A DNA stretch of 64,000 nucleotides from Streptomyces sp. ISL-12 (GTDB lineage Bacteria > Actinomycetota > Actinomycetes > Streptomycetales > Streptomycetaceae), in the NCBI RefSeq assembly GCF_018614415.1, contig NZ_JAGGOO010000144.1, positions 1-64,000 on the forward strand. The letters run 5' to 3'. This document shows, one piece after another, positions 17,871 through 27,474 of this stretch. Numbering within the stretch: the stretch's first letter is position 1; the number at the start of each line of letters is the position of its first letter. Under the pieces are notes generated by a model, which saw only the letters and a list, made by a program, of their open reading frames with translations, did no database searches and had not been told where the DNA came from. Made by a program: the position numbers and the translations under genes.

Positions 17871-18959
17871 TCAGCCTGCGGTGCCCGCCGGGCTCGCGGC
17901 GAGGACCGGGTAGTCGGTGTAGCCCTGGCTGCCGCCCTCGTAGAAGAACCGCGGGTTCCAGGCGTTGAGTGGGGCGCGCGTGCGCAGCCGCTCGGGCAGG
18001 TCGGGGTTGGCGAGGAACTGCCGGCCGAAGGACAGCAGATCGGCCCCGTCGGCGAGGGCCTTGTCGGCTGCGGCGAGCGTGGTGTCGGTGTCGAGCGGCC
18101 CGGTGCCCGCGTTGACGACGACGGTGCGCCGCCACCGCCGGCTCAACTCGTGGACGAGGTCCAGGTCGCTGCCCGCGACGAAGTGGACGTGGCCAAGGCC
18201 GAGCGCGTCGAGCGCGTCGAGCAGCGCCGGGTACACCTCGGCCCGGTCCGGCTCGGACATGTCGTTGAGCGGGAAGCCCGGGGAGAGCCGGATGCCGGTG
18301 CGTTCCGGCCCGGCCGCCGCGGCAACGGCCCGGGCGACCTCGACGGGGAACCGGATGCGGTCCTCGGCGCCGCCTCCGTACTCGTCCGCGCGCACGTTGG
18401 TCACCGGCGAAAGGAACTGGTGCAGCAGATAGCCGTTGGCACCGTGGATCTCGACGCCGTCGAAGCCGATGTCGGTGGCGGTACGGGCGCAGCGCGCGAA
18501 GTCCTCGATCGTGGCGGCGATGTCTTCGGCGGTCAGGGGCCGCGGCACCGGGTAGGCGGGCTTGCCGCGGAAGACCCGGGCGACGCCGTCGGCCTGGACG
18601 GCGGACGGCGCGACGGGGGTCTCACCGTGCAGGTCGGGGTGGCTGATCCGGCCCGCGTGCATGATCTGGAGATACATCCGCCCGCCCGCTCCGTGCACGG
18701 CGTCGACGATCTCGGCCCAGGCACGGGTTTGTTCGGCGGTGTGCAGCCGGACGCTGTGGGCGTGGCCGACGGCGACCGGGCTCGGGTGAGTGGCCTCGCT
18801 GATGACGAGTCCGGCAGCGGCGCGCTGCGCGTAGTACTCGGCCATGACCGGCAGCGGTGTGCCGTCGGGCGTGGTGCGGCCGCGGCCCATCGGGGACATC
18901 ACGAGCCGGTTCGGCAGGCTGATACCGCCGAACGGGACCGGGTCGAACAGGCCGCTCAT
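17871..18959 (-). CDS. Old Yellow Enzyme family FMN oxidoreductase
   Basis: 362 residues of the OYE/NADH:flavin oxidoreductase TIM barrel. Seen are LPNRLVMSPMGRGRTTPDG, the active-site segment GFDGVEIHGANGYLLHQFLSP and GADLLSFGRQFLANPDLP. The family reduces activated C=C bonds of enones and quinones, so an ene-reductase role on the polyketide skeleton is likely. The start ATG overlaps the stop of the SnoaL-like gene as ATGA (18956-18959), so the two are translated together. Confidence 0.88.
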   Translation of the reverse strand: MSGLFDPVPFGGISLPNRLVMSPMGRGRTTPDGTPLPVMAEYYAQRAAAGLVISEATHPSPVAVGHAHSVRLHTAEQTRAWAEIVDAVHGAGGRMYLQIMHAGRISHPDLHGETPVAPSAVQADGVARVFRGKPAYPVPRPLTAEDIAATIEDFARCARTATDIGFDGVEIHGANGYLLHQFLSPVTNVRADEYGGGAEDRIRFPVEVARAVAAAAGPERTGIRLSPGFPLNDMSEPDRAEVYPALLDALDALGLGHVHFVAGSDLDLVHELSRRWRRTVVVNAGTGPLDTDTTLAAADKALADGADLLSFGRQFLANPDLPERLRTRAPLNAWNPRFFYEGGSQGYTDYPVLAASPAGTAG

Positions 18960-19441
18960 GCCCCGGCTCCGGCGACGGCTTCCATGCCGGTGATCGTCTC
19001 GGCGCCGTCGTGGCTGATGTAGCGGCTGCGCACCGACCAGGTCCCGTCCCGGCGCTCCAGGACGTCCTCGGCGGTCGTGCTCAGGTACAGCCGGGGCTCG
19101 CCGCCCTTCGGGGTCTCGAACACGACGGCGTAGTAGCGGGTGCGCACGACGTCGGGCTCGACGGGCGCCGCGGCGACCATGCCGAACCAGTGACGGCGGG
19201 TCAGACCGCGCGCGGCGAGCGCGTCGATGCCCTTGCGCATGCCCGCGGCGATGTCGGCCCGGCCGCGCTTGACGCCGGGCTTGACGTTCTGGGCGAACGT
19301 GCCCTCCTCGGTGAACTGCTCGGCCCACTCCTCGGCCCGGCCGGCGTCCAGCAGCTGCGCGTGCCCGGCGTAGAACTGGATGATGGCCGCGTAGTCCAGG
19401 GCGGACACGGTCTCGGTGTCCGGCGGTGCGGTCCGCGTCAC
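18956..19441 (-). CDS. SnoaL-like / NTF2-fold protein
   Basis: 161 residues with the NTF2-like cone fold. Markers are IQFYAGHAQLLDAGRAEEWAEQFTEEGTF near the N-terminus (quoted in part) and a C-terminal beta sheet ending RDGTWSVRSRYISHDG. The family includes polyketide cyclases (SnoaL), hydroxylases and dehydratases, so the reaction is not certain. Coupling to the OYE gene suggests that they act in sequence on one intermediate. ATG 19441 is the start, with AGGAGG upstream. Confidence 0.72.
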   Translation of the reverse strand: MTRTAPPDTETVSALDYAAIIQFYAGHAQLLDAGRAEEWAEQFTEEGTFAQNVKPGVKRGRADIAAGMRKGIDALAARGLTRRHWFGMVAAAPVEPDVVRTRYYAVVFETPKGGEPRLYLSTTAEDVLERRDGTWSVRSRYISHDGAETITGMEAVAGAGA

Positions 19442-19559
19442 GGTCTTCCTCCTGTGCTTCGTGGGCGCCGGTCGGGCGCTGGGGTCCGGGCCAGGTTCTC
19501 CGGTTCCGGTGGAGCGGGCGTGGAGTCCTGCTCCACGCGGGCGGCGCCGCGCTGCGGGA

Positions 19560-20384
19560 TCAGCCGGCGGGACGCAGCGGTACGGGCGCGCTGTCCGGCC
19601 CCGGCAGGTACACGGACTCGGTGACGGGCGCGGAGTTGAGCAGATCGGCGTGCAGGTCCCGCATCCGGGCCGAGGGCTCCAGTCCGAGCTCGGTGCTGAA
19701 GGTGCGGCGGAGCCGGGCGAACACCTCCAGGGCGTCGGCGGTGCGCCCGGACCGGTACAGGGCGATCATCAGCTGCGCGTGCAGGTTCTCGTACGTGGGG
19801 TACTGGCGGGTGAGCACGCTCAGTTCGCCGATGAGCTGGTGGTGGCGGCCGATCCGCAGGTCGGCGTCGATGCGCTGTTCGAGGGCGCCGAGCCAGTTCT
19901 CGCGCAGTCCGCTGAGCCGGGTGCGCAGCAACGGTCCACAGGTGACGTCGGCGAGCGCCTTGCCGGTCCACAGGCCGAGGGCGCGGTGCAGCAGTTCGGA
20001 CTCGTGGGCGTGGTCGTCGGCGGTCCGGGCGAGGGACGCCTGCTCGACGAGCTTCTCGAACTGGTGCAGGTCCAGCCGGCCGGGGCCGACGGCGAGGAGG
20101 TAGCCGCGGTCGCGGGTCTCCAGGTGCATCTCCGCGGGGGCACCGGTGGCGGACGCGGCGGTTCTGAGCGTCTTGCGTATCTGCATCACATACGTCTGAA
20201 GCGTGGAGTGGGCGCTGTGCGGGGGTGAGTCCGCCCACAGCTCGTCCACGCATTCGTCGACGGTCACGACCTGCCCGGCGTGGAGCAGCAGCAGGGACAG
20301 CAACTGACGCTGCTTCGGGGCCCGCGGGGTGACGGTCCGCAGACCGTCGGTGAGGGTGAGCGGGCCGAGAATCCGTGCGTACAT
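19560..20384 (-). CDS. second SARP-family transcriptional activator
   Basis: 274 residues with the same build as the SARP at 14585-15397: a winged helix (APKQRQLLSLLLLHAGQVV) and a BTAD domain (LDLHQFEKLVEQASLA; LMIALYRSGRTADALEVF). The two are clearly paralogous but not near-identical. ATG 20384 is the start, preceded by TGGAGG. It lies 119 bases upstream of the SnoaL-OYE-ABM group and may be read with it. About 280 bases of featureless DNA separate it from the large regulator upstream. Confidence 0.92.
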   Translation of the reverse strand: MYARILGPLTLTDGLRTVTPRAPKQRQLLSLLLLHAGQVVTVDECVDELWADSPPHSAHSTLQTYVMQIRKTLRTAASATGAPAEMHLETRDRGYLLAVGPGRLDLHQFEKLVEQASLARTADDHAHESELLHRALGLWTGKALADVTCGPLLRTRLSGLRENWLGALEQRIDADLRIGRHHQLIGELSVLTRQYPTYENLHAQLMIALYRSGRTADALEVFARLRRTFSTELGLEPSARMRDLHADLLNSAPVTESVYLPGPDSAPVPLRPAG

Positions 20385-20667
20385 CTCGCCTCCAGGATTG
20401 GCCGTGTGGGGTACGGGCACCATCGTGTTCCCCGCACCTTGCGCCTCACCTTCGGCGGCCTTTCATCCCGGCGGGCGTTCCCTTTCGTACGTCGTCGCAG
20501 GCCACGGCCGTCATGAGGCCGTGACACGCCATTGCCGAACGCCGCCCACAAGGACCAGGGGCGCCCTCCGTGGAGAGCGCCCCCGTCACTCCTTTCACCG
20601 GCTGCGCACCGGAACGGACTCGTGCACCGCGCTCGGGAGCACCCACGCACCGGGCTCCGGGCACAGT

Positions 20668-23600
20668 TCAGGCATTGCACTCCGGGAACAGCGCGCGGAG
20701 GTCGTCGGAGACCTCCGGCACGTCCGTGCCGCCGCCGTCGGCGGGCCTTTCACCGGCAGGCGCCGGGCGTTCCCGGGCGGGAACCTGGCCGGTGCGCCGG
20801 CACAGTTCCTCGGCCTGGGCCCGCAGGAGCAGCAGCCCGGACTTGTCGGCCACGGCGGCCGCGCGCCTGCCGAGCTCGTACGCCTCGGCAGGCCGCCCGC
20901 CCGCGAGTTCGAGCCGGCCGAGGCCGATGAGCGCGAGGGTCTCGGACTGGGGGTGGCCGATGCTTTCCGCGATGCCGAGGGTGCACAGGAACTCCTCGCG
21001 GGCATCGGCGGACCGGCCCCGGATGAGGTGCAGTCCGCCGAGTATGTTGCGGGCGTTGGCCTCCAGGGCGACGTAGCCGTGGTCGCGGGCGATGACGACG
21101 GCGGTCTCGGCGTGCTGGTAGGCGAGGTCGACTTGCCTGTTGCAGGCGTAGACCTGGGCGATCCCGTAGGAGGCGAGGACCGTGGAGTGCGGGGTGTTGA
21201 ACTCCTTGCTCAGTGACAGCGCCAGGCTGAGGCCGGCCATGGCCGCGTCCCATTCGCGCAGGTCGGCGTGGACGGAACCGAGCCGGGCCAGCACCTCTGG
21301 ACGGGAGCGCTGGACACCGTCCTCGTCGAGGATGGCGGCGGCACGGCTGAAGTGGGCCTCGGCCGCGTGCAGCCGGCCCTGGCTGTGCCGGGCCATGCCG
21401 AGGTAGATCAGCCCGCGGGCCTCGACGTGCCGCAGCTCCAGTTGCCGACTGATCTCCAGGCCGCGTTCCAGCAGGGTGATGGCGCTGTCGATGTGCTTGG
21501 TGGGCCGCTGGAGCTGGTTCATCGCGATGGCGTTGACGGTGACGGCCTCGAAGTCGCGTACACCGAGCCGAGTGAACTCGTGGTGCGCGGTGCCCAGTTC
21601 CTGGGCCGCCTCCGGGAGCCGGTGGAGCCCCTGGAGGGCGAGTCCGACGCTGAGCCGCATCACGGCGGTGACACGCTGGTCGCCCAGCGAGGTCGCGGCA
21701 CGCAACCCTGCCTGGGCGACGGTGAGCCAGTCGGTCTGGAGCCGGCCGAGGGTGAAGTAGCCGCGCAGCATGTCGACGAGGCGGACGCACATCTCGTCCA
21801 GTTTCTCGTCGGCGGCGCGGACGACGAGGGCGACGAGGTTGGACTGCTCGGCGCGCAGCCACGCCTGGGCGGCCCGGGGGTCGATCCCGGGTCCCGGCAT
21901 GTGGGGGTCGGGCTGGAACACCCGCAGGAAGCCCGGGTAGCAGGACTGCACGGCCTCGTCGGTACGGCGCAGGTACCAGTGGCACAGCCGGTTCAGGGCC
22001 TGGCGCCGGTCCGCGGGCCCGTCCTCCTCGACGCCACGCTCAGCCGCGTACCGGGCGATGAGGCTGTGGAAGCGGTACGTGTCCTGGGACTGGACCTCGA
22101 TGAGCTGGGCTGCGGCGAGCTTGTCGAGGAGCTGGTCGGCCACCTGGGGTTCACAGCCGGCGAGCTGTGCGGCGGTACGGGCGGTGAAGGCCATGTCGCC
22201 GACGACGCCGAGGTGCCGGAAGAACCGGCGGGACAGCGCCGGCAGCGCCTTGTAGGCGACGCTGAACGCGGCCCGCACGGCGGTCGACGGGCTGTCGCCG
22301 AGGGCCAGGAGTTCCAGTGGATCGCCCTCTCGCAACGCCTCGACGAAGGACTCGACAGACCGCCAGGGCCGTCCGGCCAGGTGTCCGGCGGCGATGCGCA
22401 GGGCGAGCGGGAGTCGGCCGCACAGTTCCGCGAGTTCGGCGACGGCCGTGCTGCACAGGGTCTCCGGGGACCGGCCGAGGACGGCGGTGATGACCTCCTC
22501 GCTCTCCTTCTGCGACAGCAGGTTGAGGAGGAAGCTGCGGGCGCCGTAGACGGCGACGAGGTCGGGCCGGTACTCGCGGTGCAGGGCCAGCACGGCACAG
22601 CTCGGCGAGCCGGGCAGCAGGTCGGGTACCTGCTCGCTGTCGTTGACGTCGTCGATGACGATGAGCACGCGTCGGCCGGCGAGCCGGCTGCGGAGCACGC
22701 CGGTGAGCTGATGCCGTTCGGTGGGCAGTCCGGAGACGTCGGCGCCGGAGGAGCGCAGCAGTTCGGCGATCACGTCGTGCAAGGGCCGGGCCCGGCCGCG
22801 GGCGTCCTGGAGGCGTACGTACCACTGCCCGTCGGGGTAGGCGGAGCTGAGCCGGTGCGCGGCGCGCAGCGCGAGCGCGGTTTTGCCGATGCCGGGCGGG
22901 CCGACGAGGCTGACGAGCGGTACGGCCGCGCGCTGGCGTGGGGTGAGCCCGGCGACGAGCTCCTCCAGCAGCTCCTCCCGGCCGACGAAGTGGGTGGCCT
23001 CGGGCGGGAGTTGGCGCTGCACCACCCAGGGTGCGCTGGGATTGGTGGGCTGGACCCCGGCGGGCCAGTGGACCTCGTGCGCCGCGTCTGCACCGCGAGC
23101 GCCCGAGGGTCCGGCCTGGGGGGTGTGGAGTTCACCGGTCTCGGCCAGCAACTGCCGGTGCAGCTCCTGGAGTTCCTGCCCGGGCACCAGTCCGAGCTCC
23201 CGGTCGAGCATCCGGTAGTAGTCGCGGTACTCCTCCAGGGCCGCGGCGACCTGTCCGGTACGGTGCAGCGCCCGCATGAGGTACTCGCGCAGCCGTTCCC
23301 GTACGGGGTGTTCCGCGACGAGGGCGCGCAGCTGCGGAAGGATGTCGGCACTGCCGCCGAGGTCGAGGAGGAGCGCGAAACGCCGTTCGACGAGGGCGAG
23401 ACGTTCCTCGGCGAGCTGCGGTACGACCTCCGTCTGGAGCGAGGCGGAGGGCACGGTCTCGAAGGGATCGCCGCGCCATTCGCCGAGCGCCCGGTCCAGG
23501 GCGGCCAGTTCACGGGCGGTGTCTCCCTTGCTGCGGGCGGCGCGGGCATCGCCGACCGCGCGCCGGTAGCGGGTCAGGTCGAGGGCGGCCGGATCGATCG

Positions 23601-23940
23601 CGAGCCGGTAGCCGCCCGGATGGGTCTCGATGACCGGGCGGTCGCCGAGGTCGAGTGACTCGCGCAGCAGCGCCCGCAGCCGGGTGGTGTGGACGTGCAG
23701 CGCGGCGCGGGTGTCGCGCGGCGGCTGGTCGTCCCAGAGTCTTCGGATGAGGTCGTCGGAAGTGACCACCTGGTCAGCCCGCAGCAGCAGCGATGCGAGG
23801 AGCACCCGCTGCTTGGGGGACGAAACCGTCAGTTCCCTTCCCCCCGCGCGGACCGCCAAGGGCCCCAATATTCGAAAGTCGTAGGTCGAAGCGTGTTCCC
23901 CATTCAAACGCACACCTGCCTGGTCGGTCCCCCTGTGCAC
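20668..23940 (-). CDS. AfsR-like large SARP (BTAD-NB-ARC-TPR regulator)
   Basis: 1090 residues. The order is winged helix (about 20-110), BTAD (about 115-265), NB-ARC STAND ATPase (about 310-620; Walker A VGPPGIGKTALAL, Walker B VLIVIDDV, GLPL-type CGRLPLALRIA) and a long TPR region (about 690-1040). This is the AfsR architecture: an ATP-dependent switch with an N-terminal activator. In a biosynthetic cluster it probably responds to a cellular signal and drives the pathway or the smaller SARPs. The start is GTG 23940, with alternative GTG and TTG codons a few residues further in. A consensus CRP box lies 56-71 bases upstream. Confidence 0.9.
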   Translation of the reverse strand: MHRGTDQAGVRLNGEHASTYDFRILGPLAVRAGGRELTVSSPKQRVLLASLLLRADQVVTSDDLIRRLWDDQPPRDTRAALHVHTTRLRALLRESLDLGDRPVIETHPGGYRLAIDPAALDLTRYRRAVGDARAARSKGDTARELAALDRALGEWRGDPFETVPSASLQTEVVPQLAEERLALVERRFALLLDLGGSADILPQLRALVAEHPVRERLREYLMRALHRTGQVAAALEEYRDYYRMLDRELGLVPGQELQELHRQLLAETGELHTPQAGPSGARGADAAHEVHWPAGVQPTNPSAPWVVQRQLPPEATHFVGREELLEELVAGLTPRQRAAVPLVSLVGPPGIGKTALALRAAHRLSSAYPDGQWYVRLQDARGRARPLHDVIAELLRSSGADVSGLPTERHQLTGVLRSRLAGRRVLIVIDDVNDSEQVPDLLPGSPSCAVLALHREYRPDLVAVYGARSFLLNLLSQKESEEVITAVLGRSPETLCSTAVAELAELCGRLPLALRIAAGHLAGRPWRSVESFVEALREGDPLELLALGDSPSTAVRAAFSVAYKALPALSRRFFRHLGVVGDMAFTARTAAQLAGCEPQVADQLLDKLAAAQLIEVQSQDTYRFHSLIARYAAERGVEEDGPADRRQALNRLCHWYLRRTDEAVQSCYPGFLRVFQPDPHMPGPGIDPRAAQAWLRAEQSNLVALVVRAADEKLDEMCVRLVDMLRGYFTLGRLQTDWLTVAQAGLRAATSLGDQRVTAVMRLSVGLALQGLHRLPEAAQELGTAHHEFTRLGVRDFEAVTVNAIAMNQLQRPTKHIDSAITLLERGLEISRQLELRHVEARGLIYLGMARHSQGRLHAAEAHFSRAAAILDEDGVQRSRPEVLARLGSVHADLREWDAAMAGLSLALSLSKEFNTPHSTVLASYGIAQVYACNRQVDLAYQHAETAVVIARDHGYVALEANARNILGGLHLIRGRSADAREEFLCTLGIAESIGHPQSETLALIGLGRLELAGGRPAEAYELGRRAAAVADKSGLLLLRAQAEELCRRTGQVPARERPAPAGERPADGGGTDVPEVSDDLRALFPECNA

Positions 23941-23995
23941 GGTCAGCCGTGCCCTGCGACACAGTAGAACGCAGTTGCGGACGAGAACGCTGGTA

Positions 23996-24011
23996 TGTGA
24001 TCCAGGTCACA
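23996..24011. promoter_or_regulatory. consensus CRP-type box
   Basis: TGTGATCCAGGTCACA is an exact match to TGTGA-N6-TCACA, the consensus of cAMP receptor protein sites. Streptomyces Crp binds closely related GTG-N6-CAC sequences and is known to influence secondary metabolism. The site lies upstream of the GTG start of the 1090-residue regulator and 53 bases beyond the 3' end of the second luciferase-like gene. Confidence 0.6.
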
Positions 24012-24063
24012 TCCGACCGAGTGGGCTCCCTCGTGGTTCAGGACATTTTTGTCTGACCGGCCG

Positions 24064-25101
24064 TCACATTGTTTGCTGCGATCCTGCCCTGCCGGCCTCC
24101 GCAGTCAGCCCGAAGCGCTGCGCGAGCAGTTCATAGGACCGCATACGGTCGTGGGGCGCGTGGATCGTGGAGAGCACCATGAACTCGTCCACCTCCAGCG
24201 CCTCGGCCATGGACGTGAGCACCTTGTGCACCTGGTCGGGGTCGCCGACCACGCACCTCGGCCACTCGGCCACTTCGTCCGCGAGCGGTTCCACCTCGCC
24301 GCGCAGCCCGTCGATCGCGGCCTCCGGGGACGGCAGCGGCAGCAGCAGCCCGCGGCCCATGCGCAGCCGGAACAGCCGCTGACTGGCGAAGACCCGCTGG
24401 GCCTCCTCGTCCGTGGGCCCGCAGTACACGCCGATGCCGATCTGGACGCGCGGCCGGGACCCGTCGCGGCTGTCGAAGGCGGTGCGATAGGCCTCGACGA
24501 CGGAGCGGGTGACCTGCGGCCGGCCGAAGTGGGCTATGGACACCGGAAGCCCGAGCCGGGCGGCGAGTTCGGCGCTCTGCGGGCTCGCGACCAGCAGCCA
24601 CACCTCGGGCGCCCCGGCGGTGGGCATCAGTTGGATGCGCTCGTAGGGGTGCCCGTCGGGGAAGCCGCCATGCAGAAAGGCAAGGAGTTCGGCGAGCTTG
24701 CCAGGGAAGTCCCCGTCGTCCTTGCCGCCGGAGGAGCCGGGGGCCAGGGCGTGCGCCTCGATGCTCCCGGCGCCGATCCCGCGGCCGATACCGAGATCGA
24801 TCCGGTCGGGCGAGAGCGCGCCGAGCACCCGGAACACCTCGGCGACCTTCAGCGGGCTGTAGTGCGGCAGCAGCACCCCGCCGGAGCCGACGCGGATGCG
24901 GTGGGTCTCGGCCGCGACCCTGGCGACCATGATCTCCGGGGCGGGGCCCGCGAAGGAGGGCGTGGCGTGGTGCTCGGCCAGCCAGTAGCGGTGGTAGCCG
25001 AGGCGGTCCGCGAGACGCGCCAGGTCCAGGGAGTTGTGCAGGGCGGTGGCCGGGGTGGATCCCTCCGGCACGACGGACTGGTCCAGGACGGACAGTTTCA
25101 C
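24064..25101 (-). CDS. second luciferase-like (LLM) oxidoreductase
   Basis: 345 residues of the luciferase-like superfamily. It has VKLSVLDQSVVPEG at the start, LGYHRYWLAEHHATPSF and DLGIGRGIGAG, as in the MsnO8/YhbW-like group. That group also needs reduced flavin. The start is taken as GTG 25101 because AAGGAGACC lies about 6 bases upstream and the conserved barrel begins there. Its 5' end is 44 bases from the MarR gene stop, so both are probably co-transcribed and under MarR control. Confidence 0.82.
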   Translation of the reverse strand: MKLSVLDQSVVPEGSTPATALHNSLDLARLADRLGYHRYWLAEHHATPSFAGPAPEIMVARVAAETHRIRVGSGGVLLPHYSPLKVAEVFRVLGALSPDRIDLGIGRGIGAGSIEAHALAPGSSGGKDDGDFPGKLAELLAFLHGGFPDGHPYERIQLMPTAGAPEVWLLVASPQSAELAARLGLPVSIAHFGRPQVTRSVVEAYRTAFDSRDGSRPRVQIGIGVYCGPTDEEAQRVFASQRLFRLRMGRGLLLPLPSPEAAIDGLRGEVEPLADEVAEWPRCVVGDPDQVHKVLTSMAEALEVDEFMVLSTIHAPHDRMRSYELLAQRFGLTAEAGRAGSQQTM

Positions 25102-25145
25102 GCTGGTCTCCTTCACGGTCGGGGCCGAAAGGAGAGGTGACGCGA

Positions 25146-25607
25146 TCAAGGGGTGACGGCTCCGGCCGCGGTGTGCCGGAAGCGGGCGACGAGCGATGCC
25201 CAGCGGTCGTCGAACGAGGCGACGTCGAGCAGTCCCGTCAGCTCCTCACGGCAGCGGGCCTCGGCCCGCTCACCGCGCTCGACCCCCGCGGGCGTCAGCG
25301 TGCAGTACACACCGCGGCGGTCGTGTTCGCAGGAGACCCGGGCCGTGAGGCCCTTGTTCTCCAGCCGGGTCACGAGCCGACTCATGGACGACTGATCGAG
25401 CCCCACCGCGGCGGACAACTCCTGGACGCGGGTGCCGCGCTCATGGCCGTGCCGCAGTTCGATCAACACCATCAGCTCAGGCAGCGAGATCTGGTACTCG
25501 CTCGCGAGCACCCTCTCCAGCGACTGGTTGAGCTGGCCGACCATCAGCGTCAGCCGACGCCACAGGTCGAACTCACCGGGACGCCCGGCGCGGTCATCGG
25601 CCGACAT
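25146..25607 (-). CDS. MarR-family transcriptional regulator
   Basis: 153 residues. The winged-helix core reads LPELMVLIELRHGHERGTRV, then LSAAVGLDQSSMSRLVTRLENKGL and the wing DRRGVYCTLTPAG. MarR proteins usually repress a divergent efflux gene and release on binding a phenolic ligand, and the pathway product or an intermediate is a natural candidate here. ATG 25607 has GGGGAGGCG upstream. It diverges from the DHA2-type exporter across about 310 bases that hold a perfect palindrome. Confidence 0.9.
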   Translation of the reverse strand: MSADDRAGRPGEFDLWRRLTLMVGQLNQSLERVLASEYQISLPELMVLIELRHGHERGTRVQELSAAVGLDQSSMSRLVTRLENKGLTARVSCEHDRRGVYCTLTPAGVERGERAEARCREELTGLLDVASFDDRWASLVARFRHTAAGAVTP

Positions 25608-25758
25608 GTTCGCCTCCCCTTCGTTCGCTCCCCCTCCACTATAGCCGCCTGTATGCACGATCCATGTCTACGCAGGCATTTTTCGTGCGCATCCATTCCA
25701 CAGCCTGCCTCAATAACCTGACTTCCAGCAAGACAAGCACAGATCTGTCTGAAAAATC

Positions 25759-25776
25759 GATGCAGGCGCCTGCATC
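25759..25776. promoter_or_regulatory. 18-bp palindrome, likely MarR operator
   Basis: GATGCAGGCGCCTGCATC is a perfect 18-bp palindrome in the MarR/exporter divergent region, about 140 bases before the exporter start. Related half-sites (GCCTGTATGC near 25647 and ACGCAGGCAT near 25670) lie nearer the MarR start. Size and place fit a MarR dimer site controlling both directions. The rest of the 25608-25916 interval shows nothing else that I can name. Confidence 0.62.
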
Positions 25777-25916
25777 TAGCTCTACTGTGGGAGGCACAGA
25801 GAGCGCGGCGTTGTTCCGCTCCGGTCCTCGGCATGCCCGGCACCCGCCGGGCTGCGCCGACCGGTGCGGCGCGCATCCGCGCCCGTCCCCGACTGCATCG
25901 ACCCCAGGCGGTACGC

Positions 25917-27455
25917 ATGACACGCGGAACTCCCGAATCCTCCACGGCACCCGATACGACAACGGAGCCCTCGCAGACCGCTCCAACGGCAGCGGAGACG
26001 GCCGCCGCGACGAGCGACAAACTCGACCCGGCATTCCTGCGCATGGCCGGTGTCCTGCTGCTCGCCCTGCTGATGGCGCTGCTCGACGAGACGATCGTCA
26101 ACGTCGGCGTCAAGACGCTCAGTGGCGAGTTCGGCTCGCCGCTCGCGACGGTCCAGTGGGTCACCGCCGGCTATCTGCTCGCCGTCGCCGTCGCCACGCC
26201 GTTCGCGGGCTGGGCTGTCGACCGCTTCGGCGGCCGCACGATGTGGATCGCAGCCGTCTCCCTGTTCGTGTTCGGCTCGCTGCTGTCCGGCTTCGCCTGG
26301 TCGATCGAGTCACTGATCGTGTTCCGGGTGATCCAGGGCCTCGGCGGCGGCATGATCGTGCCTGTCGTGCAGAGCGTCCTCGCGACGACCGCGGGCCCCG
26401 CGCGGGTCGCCAAGGCCATGGCTCTGATCTCGCTGCCGCTGACCCTCGGCCCGATCCTCGGCCCCATCCTCGGCGGTGTCCTCGTGGACGCGGTGAGCTG
26501 GCGCTGGATGTTCCTGATCAACCTGCCCATCGGTCTGATCGCCCTGCTGCTCGCACTCCGCACCCTGCCCGCCGACCAACACGCCGGCCGCCCCGAGGAG
26601 CGCCTGGACGTCCTCGGCCTGGTGCTGCTCTCGCCCGGCTTCGCCGCGCTGGTCTACGGCTTCACGACGGCCGCGCACTCCGGTGACGCCTCGTCCCCGA
26701 AGGTGCTCGTCGCCTTCGTCGGCGGTGCGCTGCTGCTCGTCGGATACGTGGTGCACGCGCTGCGCACCTCGGTCACGCCGCTCATCGACCTGCGGATGTT
26801 CAGCAAGCGCGGCTTCACGATGGCCGTCATCACGATGTTCTTCGTCGGCGCCGTCGCCAACACCCTGCTGTTCCTGACCCCGCTGTACTACCAGCAGTCC
26901 CGTGACTTCAGCGCCCTGCACGCCGGTCTGCTGCTGATCCCCTCCGGGTTCCTCGGCGCCGCCGGCGCGATCACCTCCGGCAAGACAGGGAACAAGGTCA
27001 CCGCTCGGCTCACCTCCACGGTCGGCATGCTGGTCACCGCGCTCGGTGCGCTCGCCTTCTCGCAGATCGGCTCCGACACGAACACCGCGTTGCTGTCCGT
27101 CGCGCTCGGTCTCACCGGCTACGGCATCGGTCTGACCGCGCCCGGCACGATGGCGTTCATGTACAAGGCCGTCGGCGAGGCCAGCGCGCCGCGGGCCACC
27201 AGCGCGCTGTTCATCTTCAACCAGATCGGCGGCGCGCTCGGCATCGCGGCCATCGCCATCACCCTGCAGGAGCGGCTCGGCAGCGCGGACGACCACCCCG
27301 CCGCCGCGTACGGCGGCTCGTACTGGGTCATCATCGCCTTCAGTGTGATCGCGGCCCTTTCGGCCCTGGTCCTCCCCGGCTCCTTCCGCGCGGAGGCACC
27401 CACGGAGCGGCCCACCGGGGAAAAGGACCCCTTCCCGGAATCCACCCGGGCTTGA
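25917..27455 (+). CDS. DHA2-family MFS drug exporter (EmrB/QacA type)
   Basis: 512 residues with about 14 membrane segments. Motifs of the drug:H+ antiporter-2 group are present: LDETIVNVGVKTL in TM1, DRFGGRTMW after TM2 and FRVIQGLGGGMIVPVVQSV in TM4. It probably exports the aromatic product and gives self-resistance. The start is ATG 25917. An acidic Thr/Pro-rich N-terminus of about 40 residues precedes TM1. It is the first gene of a rightward run of six tailoring genes, and a terminator-like hairpin follows it. Confidence 0.9.
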   Translation: MTRGTPESSTAPDTTTEPSQTAPTAAETAAATSDKLDPAFLRMAGVLLLALLMALLDETIVNVGVKTLSGEFGSPLATVQWVTAGYLLAVAVATPFAGWAVDRFGGRTMWIAAVSLFVFGSLLSGFAWSIESLIVFRVIQGLGGGMIVPVVQSVLATTAGPARVAKAMALISLPLTLGPILGPILGGVLVDAVSWRWMFLINLPIGLIALLLALRTLPADQHAGRPEERLDVLGLVLLSPGFAALVYGFTTAAHSGDASSPKVLVAFVGGALLLVGYVVHALRTSVTPLIDLRMFSKRGFTMAVITMFFVGAVANTLLFLTPLYYQQSRDFSALHAGLLLIPSGFLGAAGAITSGKTGNKVTARLTSTVGMLVTALGALAFSQIGSDTNTALLSVALGLTGYGIGLTAPGTMAFMYKAVGEASAPRATSALFIFNQIGGALGIAAIAITLQERLGSADDHPAAAYGGSYWVIIAFSVIAALSALVLPGSFRAEAPTERPTGEKDPFPESTRA

Positions 27456-27474
27456 ACCGGCCCCTCCCTCGACC

